Origin: Planctomycetota bacterium
GTDB lineage: Bacteria; Planctomycetota; JAJSAM01; JAJVHW01
Reading direction: 5' to 3'
Length of the DNA stretch: 64,000 bases
Assembly (NCBI GenBank): GCA_021414065.1
Contig: JAIOPE010000146.1
Location: 1-64,000 of the forward strand
In this document: in pieces, positions 1-9,900 of the stretch
How positions within the stretch are numbered: the first letter of the stretch is position 1
Layout: every line of letters begins with the position of its first letter
Made by a program: the position numbers and the translations under genes
Notes under the pieces: generated by a model
Databases searched by the model: none
Told to the model about the DNA's origin: nothing
What the model saw: only the letters and a program-made list of their open reading frames with translations

Positions 1-135
1 CCCGGAGCTCGGGCCTACCTCGTCGGGATCGCCGCCACGAGCGCGTCGTCATCGGCTCCTCGGTCCGGCCCGGCTCCTCTGCGGGCTCGTGCGGTCCTCG
101 AATCGGAAAGGCCCGGGAGGTCTTCCTCCCGGGCC
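1..135. repeat. dispersed intergenic repeat, copy A
   Basis: CCGGAGCTCGGGCCTACCTCGTCGGGAT...GGCTCCTCGGTCCGGCCCGGCTC...AATCGGAAAGGCCCGGGAGG; closely matches copy B. Confidence 0.85.
110..135 (-). terminator. probable intrinsic terminator of decaheme paralog 1
   Basis: Perfect 11-bp stem GGCCCGGGAGG/CCTCCCGGGCC, followed on the minus strand by TTTCC; identical hairpin after paralog 2. Confidence 0.75.
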
Positions 136-170
136 AGTAGAGACATGTGTGCCGTCAGGCCGTGATCAGA

Positions 171-3100
171 TCACGGACGGACGAGCGCGGCGGCGTTCGT
201 CGCGTTCTTCGGGCTCGCGTTCCAGAGACCGTCATCGAGGTAGTCGATGGAGTCGTAGAGGAGCTCGAACGTCGAGCGACCGTTGTGCGCCCAGCTACCC
301 GGGTCCTTGTAGGTGAACTGGTAGTTGTGGGCGCCGTAGATCATGAACTTGTCGAACTGAGCGTACCGGTCCGACGTCGTGATCACGCCGTCGGCGTTGA
401 GGTCGTCCGGGAGTCCGTTGCCGTCGTTGTCACGGAACCAGTAGGGGTTCGTGTTCCCGTCGTACAGCGGCTTGCCCTTGCCCTTGCGGGTGGCGTACGC
501 CTCGAGAGCCTTCAGCAGCGACGCCTGGTAGGCGTGGACCTCGTCCGAGAGCTTGGTCGTGGCAGCGTCGCCATCCATGTTCACGGTCAGGTCCGAGAGT
601 CCGGCACGCGTCGCACGATACGTCTCGATGTCCGTGCTCGCGCCGTGGCAGATCGTGCAGGTCGCGCCCGTCTCGGGCTCGAACTTGTGGGAGCCGTCCT
701 GCATGTGGCAGAAGGCGCACCGGGCCTCGTTCGGCATGCCGCCGGTCGGGTTCGTCGTGGCGTTGTAGTCCGTCCACGCCGTGGTGTTGTAGTGCGTCCA
801 GGGGCCGACGTACGTGCGGGCCGGGAAGGCCGTGGCCGCCTCGTCCGCAATGCCGGTCCAGACGTAGCCCACTCCGGCCTTCGTCGCGTACTGCGTGGCG
901 CCGGCGGGGAAGTAGTGGACGTTCGGGAAGCTGATCGCCTGCTGGTTCGTCGTGGCGACGATGCCGGCGTTGATCGAGAGCATCGACTGGCGACCCTGGT
1001 GGCAGGTCATGCAGATGAAGGACTCGTCAGGCGTCGTCGCGCTCGTGTTGATCGAGACGGCGTTGATCTGAGCCTGCGTGGACGGGATGATCGTCGTGCC
1101 CGAGGGGAGCTGGTACGGGAAGATCACCTTCGTGACGACGACCCGCGCCGGATCGGTCTTGAAGTCCGCTCCGACCACGTGGCAGGACTCGCACGGCATG
1201 CCGGACACCGTCGGCTGGGAGATCGTCGTGTCCATGCCGTACTTCACCCGGAAGCGGAAGCCCTCGAGGCTGTGGCACTTCGCGCAGCTCGAGGAAACGC
1301 CCGTGTCGTCCGCCCAGTCCGTGTAGGCGTCGGCCGAGCTGTCGAAGTGGCCGATGTCGTTGCGGACCATGCTCGCGAGGTTCACCGTGTAGCCGTTGGC
1401 GACCGTCACGTCGACCAGCGCGTGCGCGTCGAGGTCTGCGATCGAGTCGTACATCAGCTCGTTCAGGTACTTGCCGTTGTGGGCGAAGCCACCGGGGTCC
1501 TTCTTGAACATCTGGTAGTTGAACGCCGCCTTCACCAGGCGAGCGGTCCACTTCGCGTAGCCGCCCTCACCCGTGTCGATCGTGCCGTTCTCGTTCGTGT
1601 CGATGAAGAAGTACGGATACACGGCGCCGTCGTAGCCGATCGGCGATGCGTTCACGTCCTTCGCGTACTCCTTGATCGTCTTGAGCAGCACGTCGGAGGT
1701 GCCGACGAGCTCTTCGTACATGCCCTCGGTGGCGTTGCCGTCACCGTCGAAGTCGGAGACCGTGCCGGCCATGCGGACCTTGTGCAGGTCGTCGATCGCG
1801 AGCTCGTACTTGGCCGGATCGGTGGCATTCGCCGGCGCGATCACGTGGCAGGTCACGCACTCGTTCACCTTGACCTTCAGGGTGTGCGGGTCGTGGCACC
1901 GGATGCAGGTGTCGTAGTCCTCGACGTGCGTGAACTTCTTCTCGTACGCCTTGCCCGTGTACTCGTAGCCCACACCGGCCTCGCGGCCGTAGAGCGTCGC
2001 GGCTGCGGCGAAGTAGTGGATGTTCTTGAAGCCGATCTTGTTCGTGCCGGTCGTGACCGGAAGATCGACGTCGATCGGGTTCAGCGTCGCGAGCGTGGCC
2101 GGCGCGACCGGCGGCGTCGAGAACGCGAGCGCGATCATCGAGTCGAGCGTGTACTTCGACTCGCGACCCTGGTGGCAGATCATGCAGCGCGACTCGTCAC
2201 CGATGCCGGTGATCGTCTTCGGGGTTGTGGCAGGCAGAAGGCCCGCGACCGTGTTGCCCGTCGCGGTGAACGTGACCTGCGTCAGGTTCGCGGTGCCTGC
2301 GTTGTGGCAGGTCTCGCAGTCCACCGTGCGCCCCACTGCGGGCGCGACGTTGACGACGCCGGCGGCCGTGCCGTCAACGCCGAGGAAGTCGCGGTATCCG
2401 GCGCCGGAGTGGCACTTGGCGCAAGACGTCGGGACAACGGCCGGGATGTCGTTGTTCCAGTGAGCAAACGGCTCCGTGGTGACGGCCGAGTGCTTCGAGC
2501 TCAGCCAGAGCTGCCGCTTGTCGTCAGCCGTGCCGCGCGCGATGTCAACGACGCCGAAGCCCCACGTCCGCGTGCCCTTCGGGGCCGTGAACTTCACGAC
2601 CAGGTCGATCGGGTCGTTCGCGGTGCCGGAGTTGGCGACCGTGACGCGGTACCGGCCGTCGGCCGGGATCGCGAGCTTGCGGATGAGAGCGCCGGCGGTG
2701 ATGGTCAGGGCGCCGTTCGGGCCGGAGACCGCCGAGACCGTCGGGACGGCGGCGCTGTTCTTCGCCTTCTTCACCGCGATGTCCACCGTGGAGCCGGCGG
2801 GGGCGCCGAACTCGTACGTGGTCGCCGTGGTGAGCTGCGTGGCGAACGTCTTCGGCCAGGTGGCCTTGGTCGTCAGGCGGTACGCGCCCGTGCCCGCCGT
2901 GGACACGACCTTGAAGCCGTAGCTCCCGCGGTTCGTGAGCGCGAAGTTCTTGATCGCCGTGCCGGTTCCCGCCGTGCCGACGTCAACGTTCGCGCCGGCC
3001 GCGTCCACCAGGCTGACCGCCGCCGTGAGACCCGAGGTCTTCAGGAGCGGCTTGACCAGCGTCGAGACCTTCGTCGTCTCCGGGGCGAAGAACGAGAACA

Positions 3101-3281
3101 CGTGGCTCTCACTCCCCGCCGCCGCTGCGAACTCCGCCCCGATGCTGTCGCCCAGGCGGATCTTCTGCGTGCCGTCCCATGCCGCACCGGCAGGAACGGC
3201 GATCAGGGCCGCGAACGCCGCGACCACCGCGGCCCGGCCCAGATTGCGGGGCGTTGCTCGCCCTGCTCCGTTTGCACTCAT
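171..3281 (-). CDS. secreted decaheme c-type cytochrome (paralog 1)
   Basis: 1036 aa ORF with signal peptide; 10 CxxCH motifs (CAKCH, CETCH, CMICH, CIRCH, CVTCH, CAKCH, CESCH, CMTCH, CAFCH, CTICH); AGGAGG Shine-Dalgarno (SD) before ATG at 3281. Confidence 0.95.
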   Translation of the reverse strand: MSANGAGRATPRNLGRAAVVAAFAALIAVPAGAAWDGTQKIRLGDSIGAEFAAAAGSESHVFSFFAPETTKVSTLVKPLLKTSGLTAAVSLVDAAGANVDVGTAGTGTAIKNFALTNRGSYGFKVVSTAGTGAYRLTTKATWPKTFATQLTTATTYEFGAPAGSTVDIAVKKAKNSAAVPTVSAVSGPNGALTITAGALIRKLAIPADGRYRVTVANSGTANDPIDLVVKFTAPKGTRTWGFGVVDIARGTADDKRQLWLSSKHSAVTTEPFAHWNNDIPAVVPTSCAKCHSGAGYRDFLGVDGTAAGVVNVAPAVGRTVDCETCHNAGTANLTQVTFTATGNTVAGLLPATTPKTITGIGDESRCMICHQGRESKYTLDSMIALAFSTPPVAPATLATLNPIDVDLPVTTGTNKIGFKNIHYFAAAATLYGREAGVGYEYTGKAYEKKFTHVEDYDTCIRCHDPHTLKVKVNECVTCHVIAPANATDPAKYELAIDDLHKVRMAGTVSDFDGDGNATEGMYEELVGTSDVLLKTIKEYAKDVNASPIGYDGAVYPYFFIDTNENGTIDTGEGGYAKWTARLVKAAFNYQMFKKDPGGFAHNGKYLNELMYDSIADLDAHALVDVTVANGYTVNLASMVRNDIGHFDSSADAYTDWADDTGVSSSCAKCHSLEGFRFRVKYGMDTTISQPTVSGMPCESCHVVGADFKTDPARVVVTKVIFPYQLPSGTTIIPSTQAQINAVSINTSATTPDESFICMTCHQGRQSMLSINAGIVATTNQQAISFPNVHYFPAGATQYATKAGVGYVWTGIADEAATAFPARTYVGPWTHYNTTAWTDYNATTNPTGGMPNEARCAFCHMQDGSHKFEPETGATCTICHGASTDIETYRATRAGLSDLTVNMDGDAATTKLSDEVHAYQASLLKALEAYATRKGKGKPLYDGNTNPYWFRDNDGNGLPDDLNADGVITTSDRYAQFDKFMIYGAHNYQFTYKDPGSWAHNGRSTFELLYDSIDYLDDGLWNASPKNATNAAALVRP

Positions 3282-3326
3282 CTCGCACCTCCTGACCGAT
3301 CCGTTTTCGGGAGTCGGCCTATTGAT
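3279..3326 (-). promoter_or_regulatory. conserved 5' leader with hairpin, paralog 1
   Basis: 48 nt identical to 6759-6806; RNA GGCCGA-CTC-CCG-AAAA-CGG-A-TCGGTC can form a hairpin just upstream of the SD. Confidence 0.6.
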
Positions 3327-3498
3327 GAGGTCGAGTCTAGGTGGCCCGGTGACCGCGCACAGGAACCTTGGTCACACACCTCCGAACGAATCCGCAGTCG
3401 CTGCCTGAGCGCACTTCCCAGGCTCGGGTCCGAGCCTGGGACGGGCGCCGGAATCGACCGACCGCCCAGGAATCGGAAGGGCCCGGGAGGGTGTTGGC

Positions 3499-3634
3499 TC
3501 CGGAGCTCGGGCCTACCTCGTCGGGATCCCCGCGGCGACGGCCGCCGTGTCGGCTCCTCGGTCCGGCCCGGCTCGTCTGCGAGTTCGGTGCGACCCCAGA
3601 ATCGGAAAGGCCCGGGAGGTCTTCCTCCCGGGCC
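3499..3634. repeat. dispersed intergenic repeat, copy B
   Basis: Same core as copy A, including the terminal terminator hairpin. Confidence 0.85.
3609..3634 (-). terminator. probable intrinsic terminator of decaheme paralog 2
   Basis: 11-bp stem identical to 110-135. Confidence 0.75.
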
Positions 3635-3662
3635 AGTAGAGACTTGGTCGCCTTCAGTGAGT

Positions 3663-6600
3663 CTAGTTCGTGATCGGGCGGACGAGCGGCGCGCCGTTGG
3701 TCGGGTTCACAGGGCTCCCGTTCCACAGCTCGTCGTCCATGTAGTCGATCGCGTCGTAGAGGTACTGCATGGTGTAGCGCGGGTTGTGCGCCCAGCTACC
3801 GGCGTCGCGATAGGCCATCGTGAGGTCGTGCGAAGCGTACACCATGTACTTGTCCATGTTCGAGTAGCGGATGTAGCCCGTGGCCGGGGCGACGGCCGGG
3901 TCAGGCAGGCCGTCGAGGTCCTGGTCGCGGAACCAGTACGGGCTCGAATACTGGTGCTCGAAGAACACGATGCCGGGCTTCGCCTTGCGAGCGGCGTAGG
4001 CCTGGATCTTGGCGTACAGGGCGTCCTTGAATACCTGAACTTCCTGGACGAGCTCGGTCGTGGCCGCGTTGCCGTCGAAGTCGATCGAGAGGGAGGTCAG
4101 GCCACCGGCGCTGGCGCGGTAGGTCTCGATCGTGCCGTTGCCGTGGCAGAGCTTGCAGCTCGTGCCGGTCTCGGGCTCGAACTTGTGGGAGCCGTCCTGC
4201 ATGTGGCAGAACGTGCACTGGGCCTCAGCCGGCATGCCGCTGTTCGCGACCGACGAGCTGTAGCCGACCCACGCGTTCGCGTTGTAGTGCGTCCAGGGCG
4301 CCGCGTACTTGCGGGCCACCGGGAAGGCGGCGGCCGTCGAGTCCGTGATGCCGGACCAGGGGTACGCCACTCCGGCCTTCGTCGAGTACTGCGTCGCACC
4401 CGCGGGGAAGTAGTGGACGTGCTGGAACTGCAGCGTCTGCGGGTTCGTGGCCGCGGCGACGTAGATGTCGATCGAGATCTTCGACTGACGGCCCTGGTGG
4501 CAGGTCATGCACACGAAGGAGTCGTCCGGCGTCGTCGGGTTGTTGTTGATCGTCACGCCCGTGATCTGCGTGCTCGTGGCGGTCGTCGGGTACGTCATGA
4601 ACGCGACCTTGTCGACGTAGACCCGCGCGGGGTCGGTCTTGAAGTCAGCGCCGACCACGTGGCAGGACTCGCAGAGCATCCCGGCCACCGTCGGCTGGGA
4701 GATCGTCGTGTCGATGCCGTACTTCACCCGGAAGCGGAAGCCCTCGAGGCTGTGGCAGCGAGCGCAGCTCGAGGTCACGCCCGTGTCGTCCGCCCAGTCC
4801 GTGTAGGCGTCGGCCGAGGTGTCGAAGTGCCCGACGTCGTTGCGGACCATGCCGGCGAGGTTCACCGTGTAGCCGTTGGCGACCGTCACATCGACCAGCG
4901 CGTGCGCGTCGAGGTCGGTGATCGAGTCGTACATCAGCTCGTTCAGGTACTTGCCGTTGTGGGCGAAGCCGCCCGGGTCCTTCTTGAACATCTGGTAGTT
5001 GAACGCCGCCTTCACGAGGCGAGCGGTCCACTTCGCGTAGCCGCCCTCACCCGTGTCGATCGTGCCGTTCTCGTTCGTGTCCGCGAAGAAGTACGGATAC
5101 ACCGCGCCGTCGTAGCCGATCGGGGCCGCGTTCACGTCCTTCGCGTACTCCTTGATCGCCTTGAGCAGCACGTCGGAGGTGCCGACGAGTTCCTCGTACA
5201 GGCCCTCGGTGGCGTTGCCGTCACCGTCGAAGTCGGAGATCGTGCCGGCCATACGAGCGCCGTGCAGGTCGTGGATCGCGTCTTCGTACTTGGTCGGGTC
5301 AGTGACGTTCGCCGGAGCGATGTCGTGGCACGTCGCGCATTCGCTGATCTTCACCTTGAGCGTGTGCGGGTCGTGGCACTTGATGCAGGAGTCGTAGTCC
5401 TCGACGTGCGTGAACTTCTTCTCGTACGCCTTGCCGTCGTACTCGTAGCCCACGCTCGCGTCACGGCCGTAAAGCGTCGCGGCGGCGGCGAAGTAGTGGA
5501 TGTTCTTGAAGCCGATCGTCCCATCGCCGTCGGAGCTGGAGGTGTCCACCGCGTCCACGTCGATCGGGAGGAGCGTCTTCGGAGTCGTCGTCCCGTCCAC
5601 GAACGCCAGCGAGATCATCGAGTCGAGCGTGTACTTCGACTCGCGGCCCTGGTGGCAGACCATGCAGCGCGACTCGTCGCCGATGCCCGTGATCGTCGTC
5701 GGCGTGACCGGCGCGAGCGGAGCCGTCGGGGCGAGGTTGCCCGTCGCGGCGAACGTGACCGTGGTCAGGTTCGCGGTGCCGGCGTTGTGGCACGCCGCGC
5801 AGTCAACCACGCGGCCGAGCGCGGCCGCATTGTTCACGGTCCCCGCGGCCGTGCCGTCGACGCCGAGGAAGTCCTCGTAGCCGGCGCCGCTGTGGCACTT
5901 GGCGCAAGACGTCGGGATGACGGCCGGAATGTCGTTGTTCCAGTGCGCAAACGCCTCGGTGGCGAGCGCCGCGTGCTTCGAGCTCTCCCAGAGCTTGCGC
6001 TTCGCGTTGTCCGTCGCGGGCGATGCAGTCGCCGTGCCGAACGCCCAGACGCGCGCGCTCTTCGGGGCCGTGAACTTCACGACCAGGTCGATCGGCGCGC
6101 CGGCCGTGCCGGCATTCGCCACGGTGACGCGGTAGCGGCCATCGACCGGGATGGCGAGCTTGCGGATCAGAGCGCCGGCCGTGATGGTCAGCGCGCCGCT
6201 CGGTCCAGCGACCGCCGAAACCGTCGGTGCAGCCGCGCTCCCCTTCGCCTTCTTCACCGAGATGTCCACCGTCGATCCGGCGGGGGCGCCGAACTCGTAG
6301 GTGAGCGCCGTGGTGAGCTGCGTGGCGAACGTCTTCGGCCACGTGGCCTTGGTCGTCAGGCGGTACTCGCCGGTGCCGGCCGTGGACACGACCTTGAAGC
6401 CGTAGTTCCCACGATTCGCGATCACGAAGTTCTTGATCGCCGTGGGCGTGCCCGCGGCACCGAGGTCCACGTTCGCGCCGGCCCCGTCCACAAGACTGAC
6501 CGCCGCAGCGAGACCCGAGGTCTTCACGAGCGGCTTGACCAGCGTCGACACCTTCGTCGTCTCAGGGGCGTAGAACGAGAACACGTGGCTCTCGGCTCCC

Positions 6601-6761
6601 GCCGCTGCGGCGAACTCCGCCCCGACGCTGTCGCCCAGGCGGATCTTCTGCGTGCCGTCCCATGCCGCACCGGCAGGAACGGTCATCAGGGCCGCGAACG
6701 CCGCGACCACCGCGGCCCGGCCCAGATTGCGGGGCGTTGCTCGCCCTGCGTTTGCTCTCAT
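3663..6761 (-). CDS. secreted decaheme c-type cytochrome (paralog 2)
   Basis: ORF extends to 6857, but MRANAGRATPRN... at 6761 has an AGGAGG SD and aligns with paralog 1; 10 CxxCH motifs. Confidence 0.95.
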   Translation of the reverse strand: MRANAGRATPRNLGRAAVVAAFAALMTVPAGAAWDGTQKIRLGDSVGAEFAAAAGAESHVFSFYAPETTKVSTLVKPLVKTSGLAAAVSLVDGAGANVDLGAAGTPTAIKNFVIANRGNYGFKVVSTAGTGEYRLTTKATWPKTFATQLTTALTYEFGAPAGSTVDISVKKAKGSAAAPTVSAVAGPSGALTITAGALIRKLAIPVDGRYRVTVANAGTAGAPIDLVVKFTAPKSARVWAFGTATASPATDNAKRKLWESSKHAALATEAFAHWNNDIPAVIPTSCAKCHSGAGYEDFLGVDGTAAGTVNNAAALGRVVDCAACHNAGTANLTTVTFAATGNLAPTAPLAPVTPTTITGIGDESRCMVCHQGRESKYTLDSMISLAFVDGTTTPKTLLPIDVDAVDTSSSDGDGTIGFKNIHYFAAAATLYGRDASVGYEYDGKAYEKKFTHVEDYDSCIKCHDPHTLKVKISECATCHDIAPANVTDPTKYEDAIHDLHGARMAGTISDFDGDGNATEGLYEELVGTSDVLLKAIKEYAKDVNAAPIGYDGAVYPYFFADTNENGTIDTGEGGYAKWTARLVKAAFNYQMFKKDPGGFAHNGKYLNELMYDSITDLDAHALVDVTVANGYTVNLAGMVRNDVGHFDTSADAYTDWADDTGVTSSCARCHSLEGFRFRVKYGIDTTISQPTVAGMLCESCHVVGADFKTDPARVYVDKVAFMTYPTTATSTQITGVTINNNPTTPDDSFVCMTCHQGRQSKISIDIYVAAATNPQTLQFQHVHYFPAGATQYSTKAGVAYPWSGITDSTAAAFPVARKYAAPWTHYNANAWVGYSSSVANSGMPAEAQCTFCHMQDGSHKFEPETGTSCKLCHGNGTIETYRASAGGLTSLSIDFDGNAATTELVQEVQVFKDALYAKIQAYAARKAKPGIVFFEHQYSSPYWFRDQDLDGLPDPAVAPATGYIRYSNMDKYMVYASHDLTMAYRDAGSWAHNPRYTMQYLYDAIDYMDDELWNGSPVNPTNGAPLVRPITN

Positions 6762-6806
6762 CTCGCACCTCCTGACCGATCCGTTTTCGGGAGTCGGCCT
6801 ATTGAT
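6759..6806 (-). promoter_or_regulatory. conserved 5' leader with hairpin, paralog 2
   Basis: 48 nt identical to 3279-3326. Confidence 0.6.
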
Positions 6807-6914
6807 TGAGCGAGAAGGTAACGAGGGGTCGGCTCGGGCCCTCGCGACATGGATCACGCACCCCCATGGAATCGAGGCGGGCCCTGGAGAAGAGCCTCCA
6901 GAGCCCGTGGTCTC

Positions 6915-6952
6915 GGCCGGGTGTCCGTGACGAAAATCACGGACACCCGGCC
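6915..6952 (-). terminator. strong intergenic hairpin after the 13-heme gene
   Basis: Perfect 16-bp stem GGCCGGGTGTCCGTGA/TCACGGACACCCGGCC with 6-nt loop; no clear U-tract. Confidence 0.6.
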
Positions 6953-6964
6953 AGTCGCTTCGGA

Positions 6965-9900
6965 TCAGCGCATAACCGCCGCCGGGATTGCCGCTGGATT
7001 CAACTCACGAATGGACCGCTGGAGGAGCTGAATGGACCGCACGGCGTTGTGTACGCCCTTGCTGGCGTCGTACGTCACCGTGTACCAGTTGTACGCGGCC
7101 CGCTTCTGCGCGTCGCTCGCTCCGGTCATCTTGTGGTCGGTCGCGGCGTTGTACTCGAAGGACCCGCCGGCAAACGTCACGTTCGCCGTGCCCGTCAGCG
7201 TGACCTGCAGCGCGTTGAGCAGGCCCGCGATCTCCGTCTGTATCCCCTCGAGCACTCCGTCGCCGTCCCAGTCGCTCAGCGACGGACGGTCGAACGTGGA
7301 CACGCCGTGACAAGCGCTGCACGTCTGGACCTGCGCACCGAACTGGTGCGTCTGCCCGCCCATGGTCTTGTTGAAGTGGCAGGTCACGCAACCGTCCGTG
7401 AATGCGGAGTGGAAGGAACTGGTGTACGCGGGAGCGCCTGGGACCTCGGCTCCCGCCGTCCCGGCCATCATCTCCTTCATCGGGTGGCGCACCTGCTCGC
7501 CGTACTGCTGAAAGTCAGCGAACACAACGCTCTGGGCGTTGTGGCACTGTCCGCAGAGCTGGGCCTTCGGGAGCCGGAGAGGGTTCGTGCCCGCCGCAAA
7601 CGTGCCGTCGGCCTTCTTGCCGTGGCAGGCATCGCACGAGATGCCCTTGTAGCGGGCGTAGGCCTTCTTCAGGATCGCGTCGGACTTCGCCTGGTCGATC
7701 GTCTCGCCGTTCACCTGCACGCGAACGAAGCCCTCCGTCGTGTGGCACTGCACGCAGAAGAGCCCGCCGTTGCGGTTCGGGTTCGCGATGCCGTTCTGGA
7801 AGTTGCGCGGGCGGTCGGCGTGGAACGTGCCGTCCTTGTCCGCGTTGTCGGTCGCCCACTGCGCGATGATCGGTCCGACGATGTCCGACGGACCCGTCGG
7901 GTGGCACACGTTGCAGGAGTTCGTGGGGCCGACGAGCGTCTCGTTCCCGCCGCCGTCCTTCGTCGAGAGCGCGCGGCTCACACGCGGGTTCACGGTCTGG
8001 AACGTGTGGACGTGTTCGTCGCCGCCGAGTGTGAACCCGGCCTTGTCGGTCACGTTGACGGCTGTCTTCTCCATCGTCGGCATGTGGCACGTCTCGCAGC
8101 GGCCGACGCCCGTCCCTGCGGGGTCGTAGAGCGCGAGCGACGACACCGGCATCCCGATGTCTTTCATGTGGTCGTTGACCGCCTGCTTCACGGAGTCGGG
8201 CGTGGTACCCGAACCGATTTGCGCGACGTCGGCCAGCGTCAGCGACCCGTAGGGCGCGAAGCCCGCGTGGCAGGAGAGGCAGAGACTGTTGTCGGCCGCG
8301 CCCGTCTTCACCGCGACCTTGGCGCCGGTCGCGCCGCGCTGAACGGTCGCACGGATCATGTACTTGGAGTTGCGCACGTGCGGGTCGTGGCAGTCGAAGC
8401 AGGTCGGCGAGAAGCCGGCGACCGGACCGTGGTTGCCCTGCGTCAGGTCGAGCGACTGCTGGCGGTGCGACCTCGATGCGATCCACGTGAAGTCGTCATG
8501 CTCGGACACCGACGGATTGGGGTCCGTGTAGAAGAGCTTCGCCGACTGACCCCAGTAGTCGGTGGACGTCTTGGTGATGTCGAAGAAGTTGCGGTGCGTG
8601 TCGCCGAACTTGGCGACGCCGTTCGCGGCGGTCCATCCGAACCCGGCCTTCTGGAACGCCGTCTCGGCGACGCCCGGGTAGGCGTCCTTCGCCGTGCCGC
8701 GCGTGTGGCAACGGCCGCACACCTCGTTCGCCTTCGCGACGCCGGCGGGCGTACCGTCGATGAACGCGCGCGGGTTCCGGATCTTCGTCTTGTCTCCGAG
8801 GCCTTCAACGTGCTCCTTGCCGGGCCCGTGACACTGCTCGCAGCCGATGTTGAAGTCAACGTGGCCGACCTGGAACTGGCCGCTCGCAGAGACGAGCATC
8901 TCGCCGGTGTTGTGACATCCGGAGCAGCGCGCGTTGAAGCCCTGCGATTGCGGGGGCATCGTGCCGCCGCTCCACTTCGGGGTCGTCGCCGGAGTGCCCG
9001 AGTACCAGTCGCCGGGGTCGTACGTCGCGTAGAGGCCCGTGGAGTCGTTGAACTGCACGGGGGACGGGTACAACTCGGTTCCGATCGCGACGAGGTAGCG
9101 CTGCTTCCACTGGCCGTTGCCGCCCATGACTCGCGCGACGTCGTACCGCACTGAACCGATCGTGATCTTGTACGGGAGGATGTCGCCGGCGACGTGGCTG
9201 AGCTTCGGGGCGTTCGCGCCGTAGGTGGCGAACGCGGGAACCGTCGCAAGGTCGAGTCCGTCACGGAAATCGTCGATGCCGTTCTTGTCCACGTCGTTGA
9301 CGAACGCCTTGCCTGTGAGACCGGGGCGGTCCCACGTGCGGGCCGCGAGGTTGTGGAGCGAAGCCGCCCATCCGCGGAAGATCTCGTCGTGGCACCGGCC
9401 GCAGGGGTCGGACCCGACGTAGCCGGGCAGCGCCGCGAGCGCGGGACTGCCCTTGTCCACGATGAAGGGCGACGTTCCCGCGGATGCGGGCAGGGTGTGC
9501 GTGGACTTCGGGAGCGCCGGGTTCTTGAACGCGAACTTCAGTTGCACGTCCCCGACCGCGCCGTCGTTGCGCCAGACGACCGTGTATCGGCCGTCGGCGG
9601 GCAGCGCGACGTCCTTCGCGGTGGACCCCTTCGCCGTCGTGGCTGCAGCGGTGTAGACCGCGGCGCCATCGGGGCCGAGGATCGACTCGATGACCGGGCG
9701 CGCACGACTGCGTCCGCGCGGCATCACGGACACGCTGACCGTCGCTCCGCCGACTCCGTGGAATCGGAACTCGTTCGCGCCCTCGGGCGCCGAAGCGACG
9801 ATCCCGACGGCGGACGTCGCGACGCCACCGGACGTCTGGAGCACGTACCCGCCCGTTCCGGACGACGACGCCACCTCGATGGTGAAGTAACCGGAGAACG

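Noticed and set aside
3279-3420. GEMM (cyclic dinucleotide) riboswitch upstream of the cytochrome genes
   Set aside because: Considered because such riboswitches control Geobacter cytochromes, but conserved GEMM core sequences were not recognisable; only a simple hairpin is present.
147-6809. 2220 aa plus-strand ORF antisense to both decaheme genes
   Set aside because: Arg/Val-rich low-complexity translation typical of the antisense of GC-rich genes; the minus-strand frames carry signal peptides, heme motifs and SD sites.
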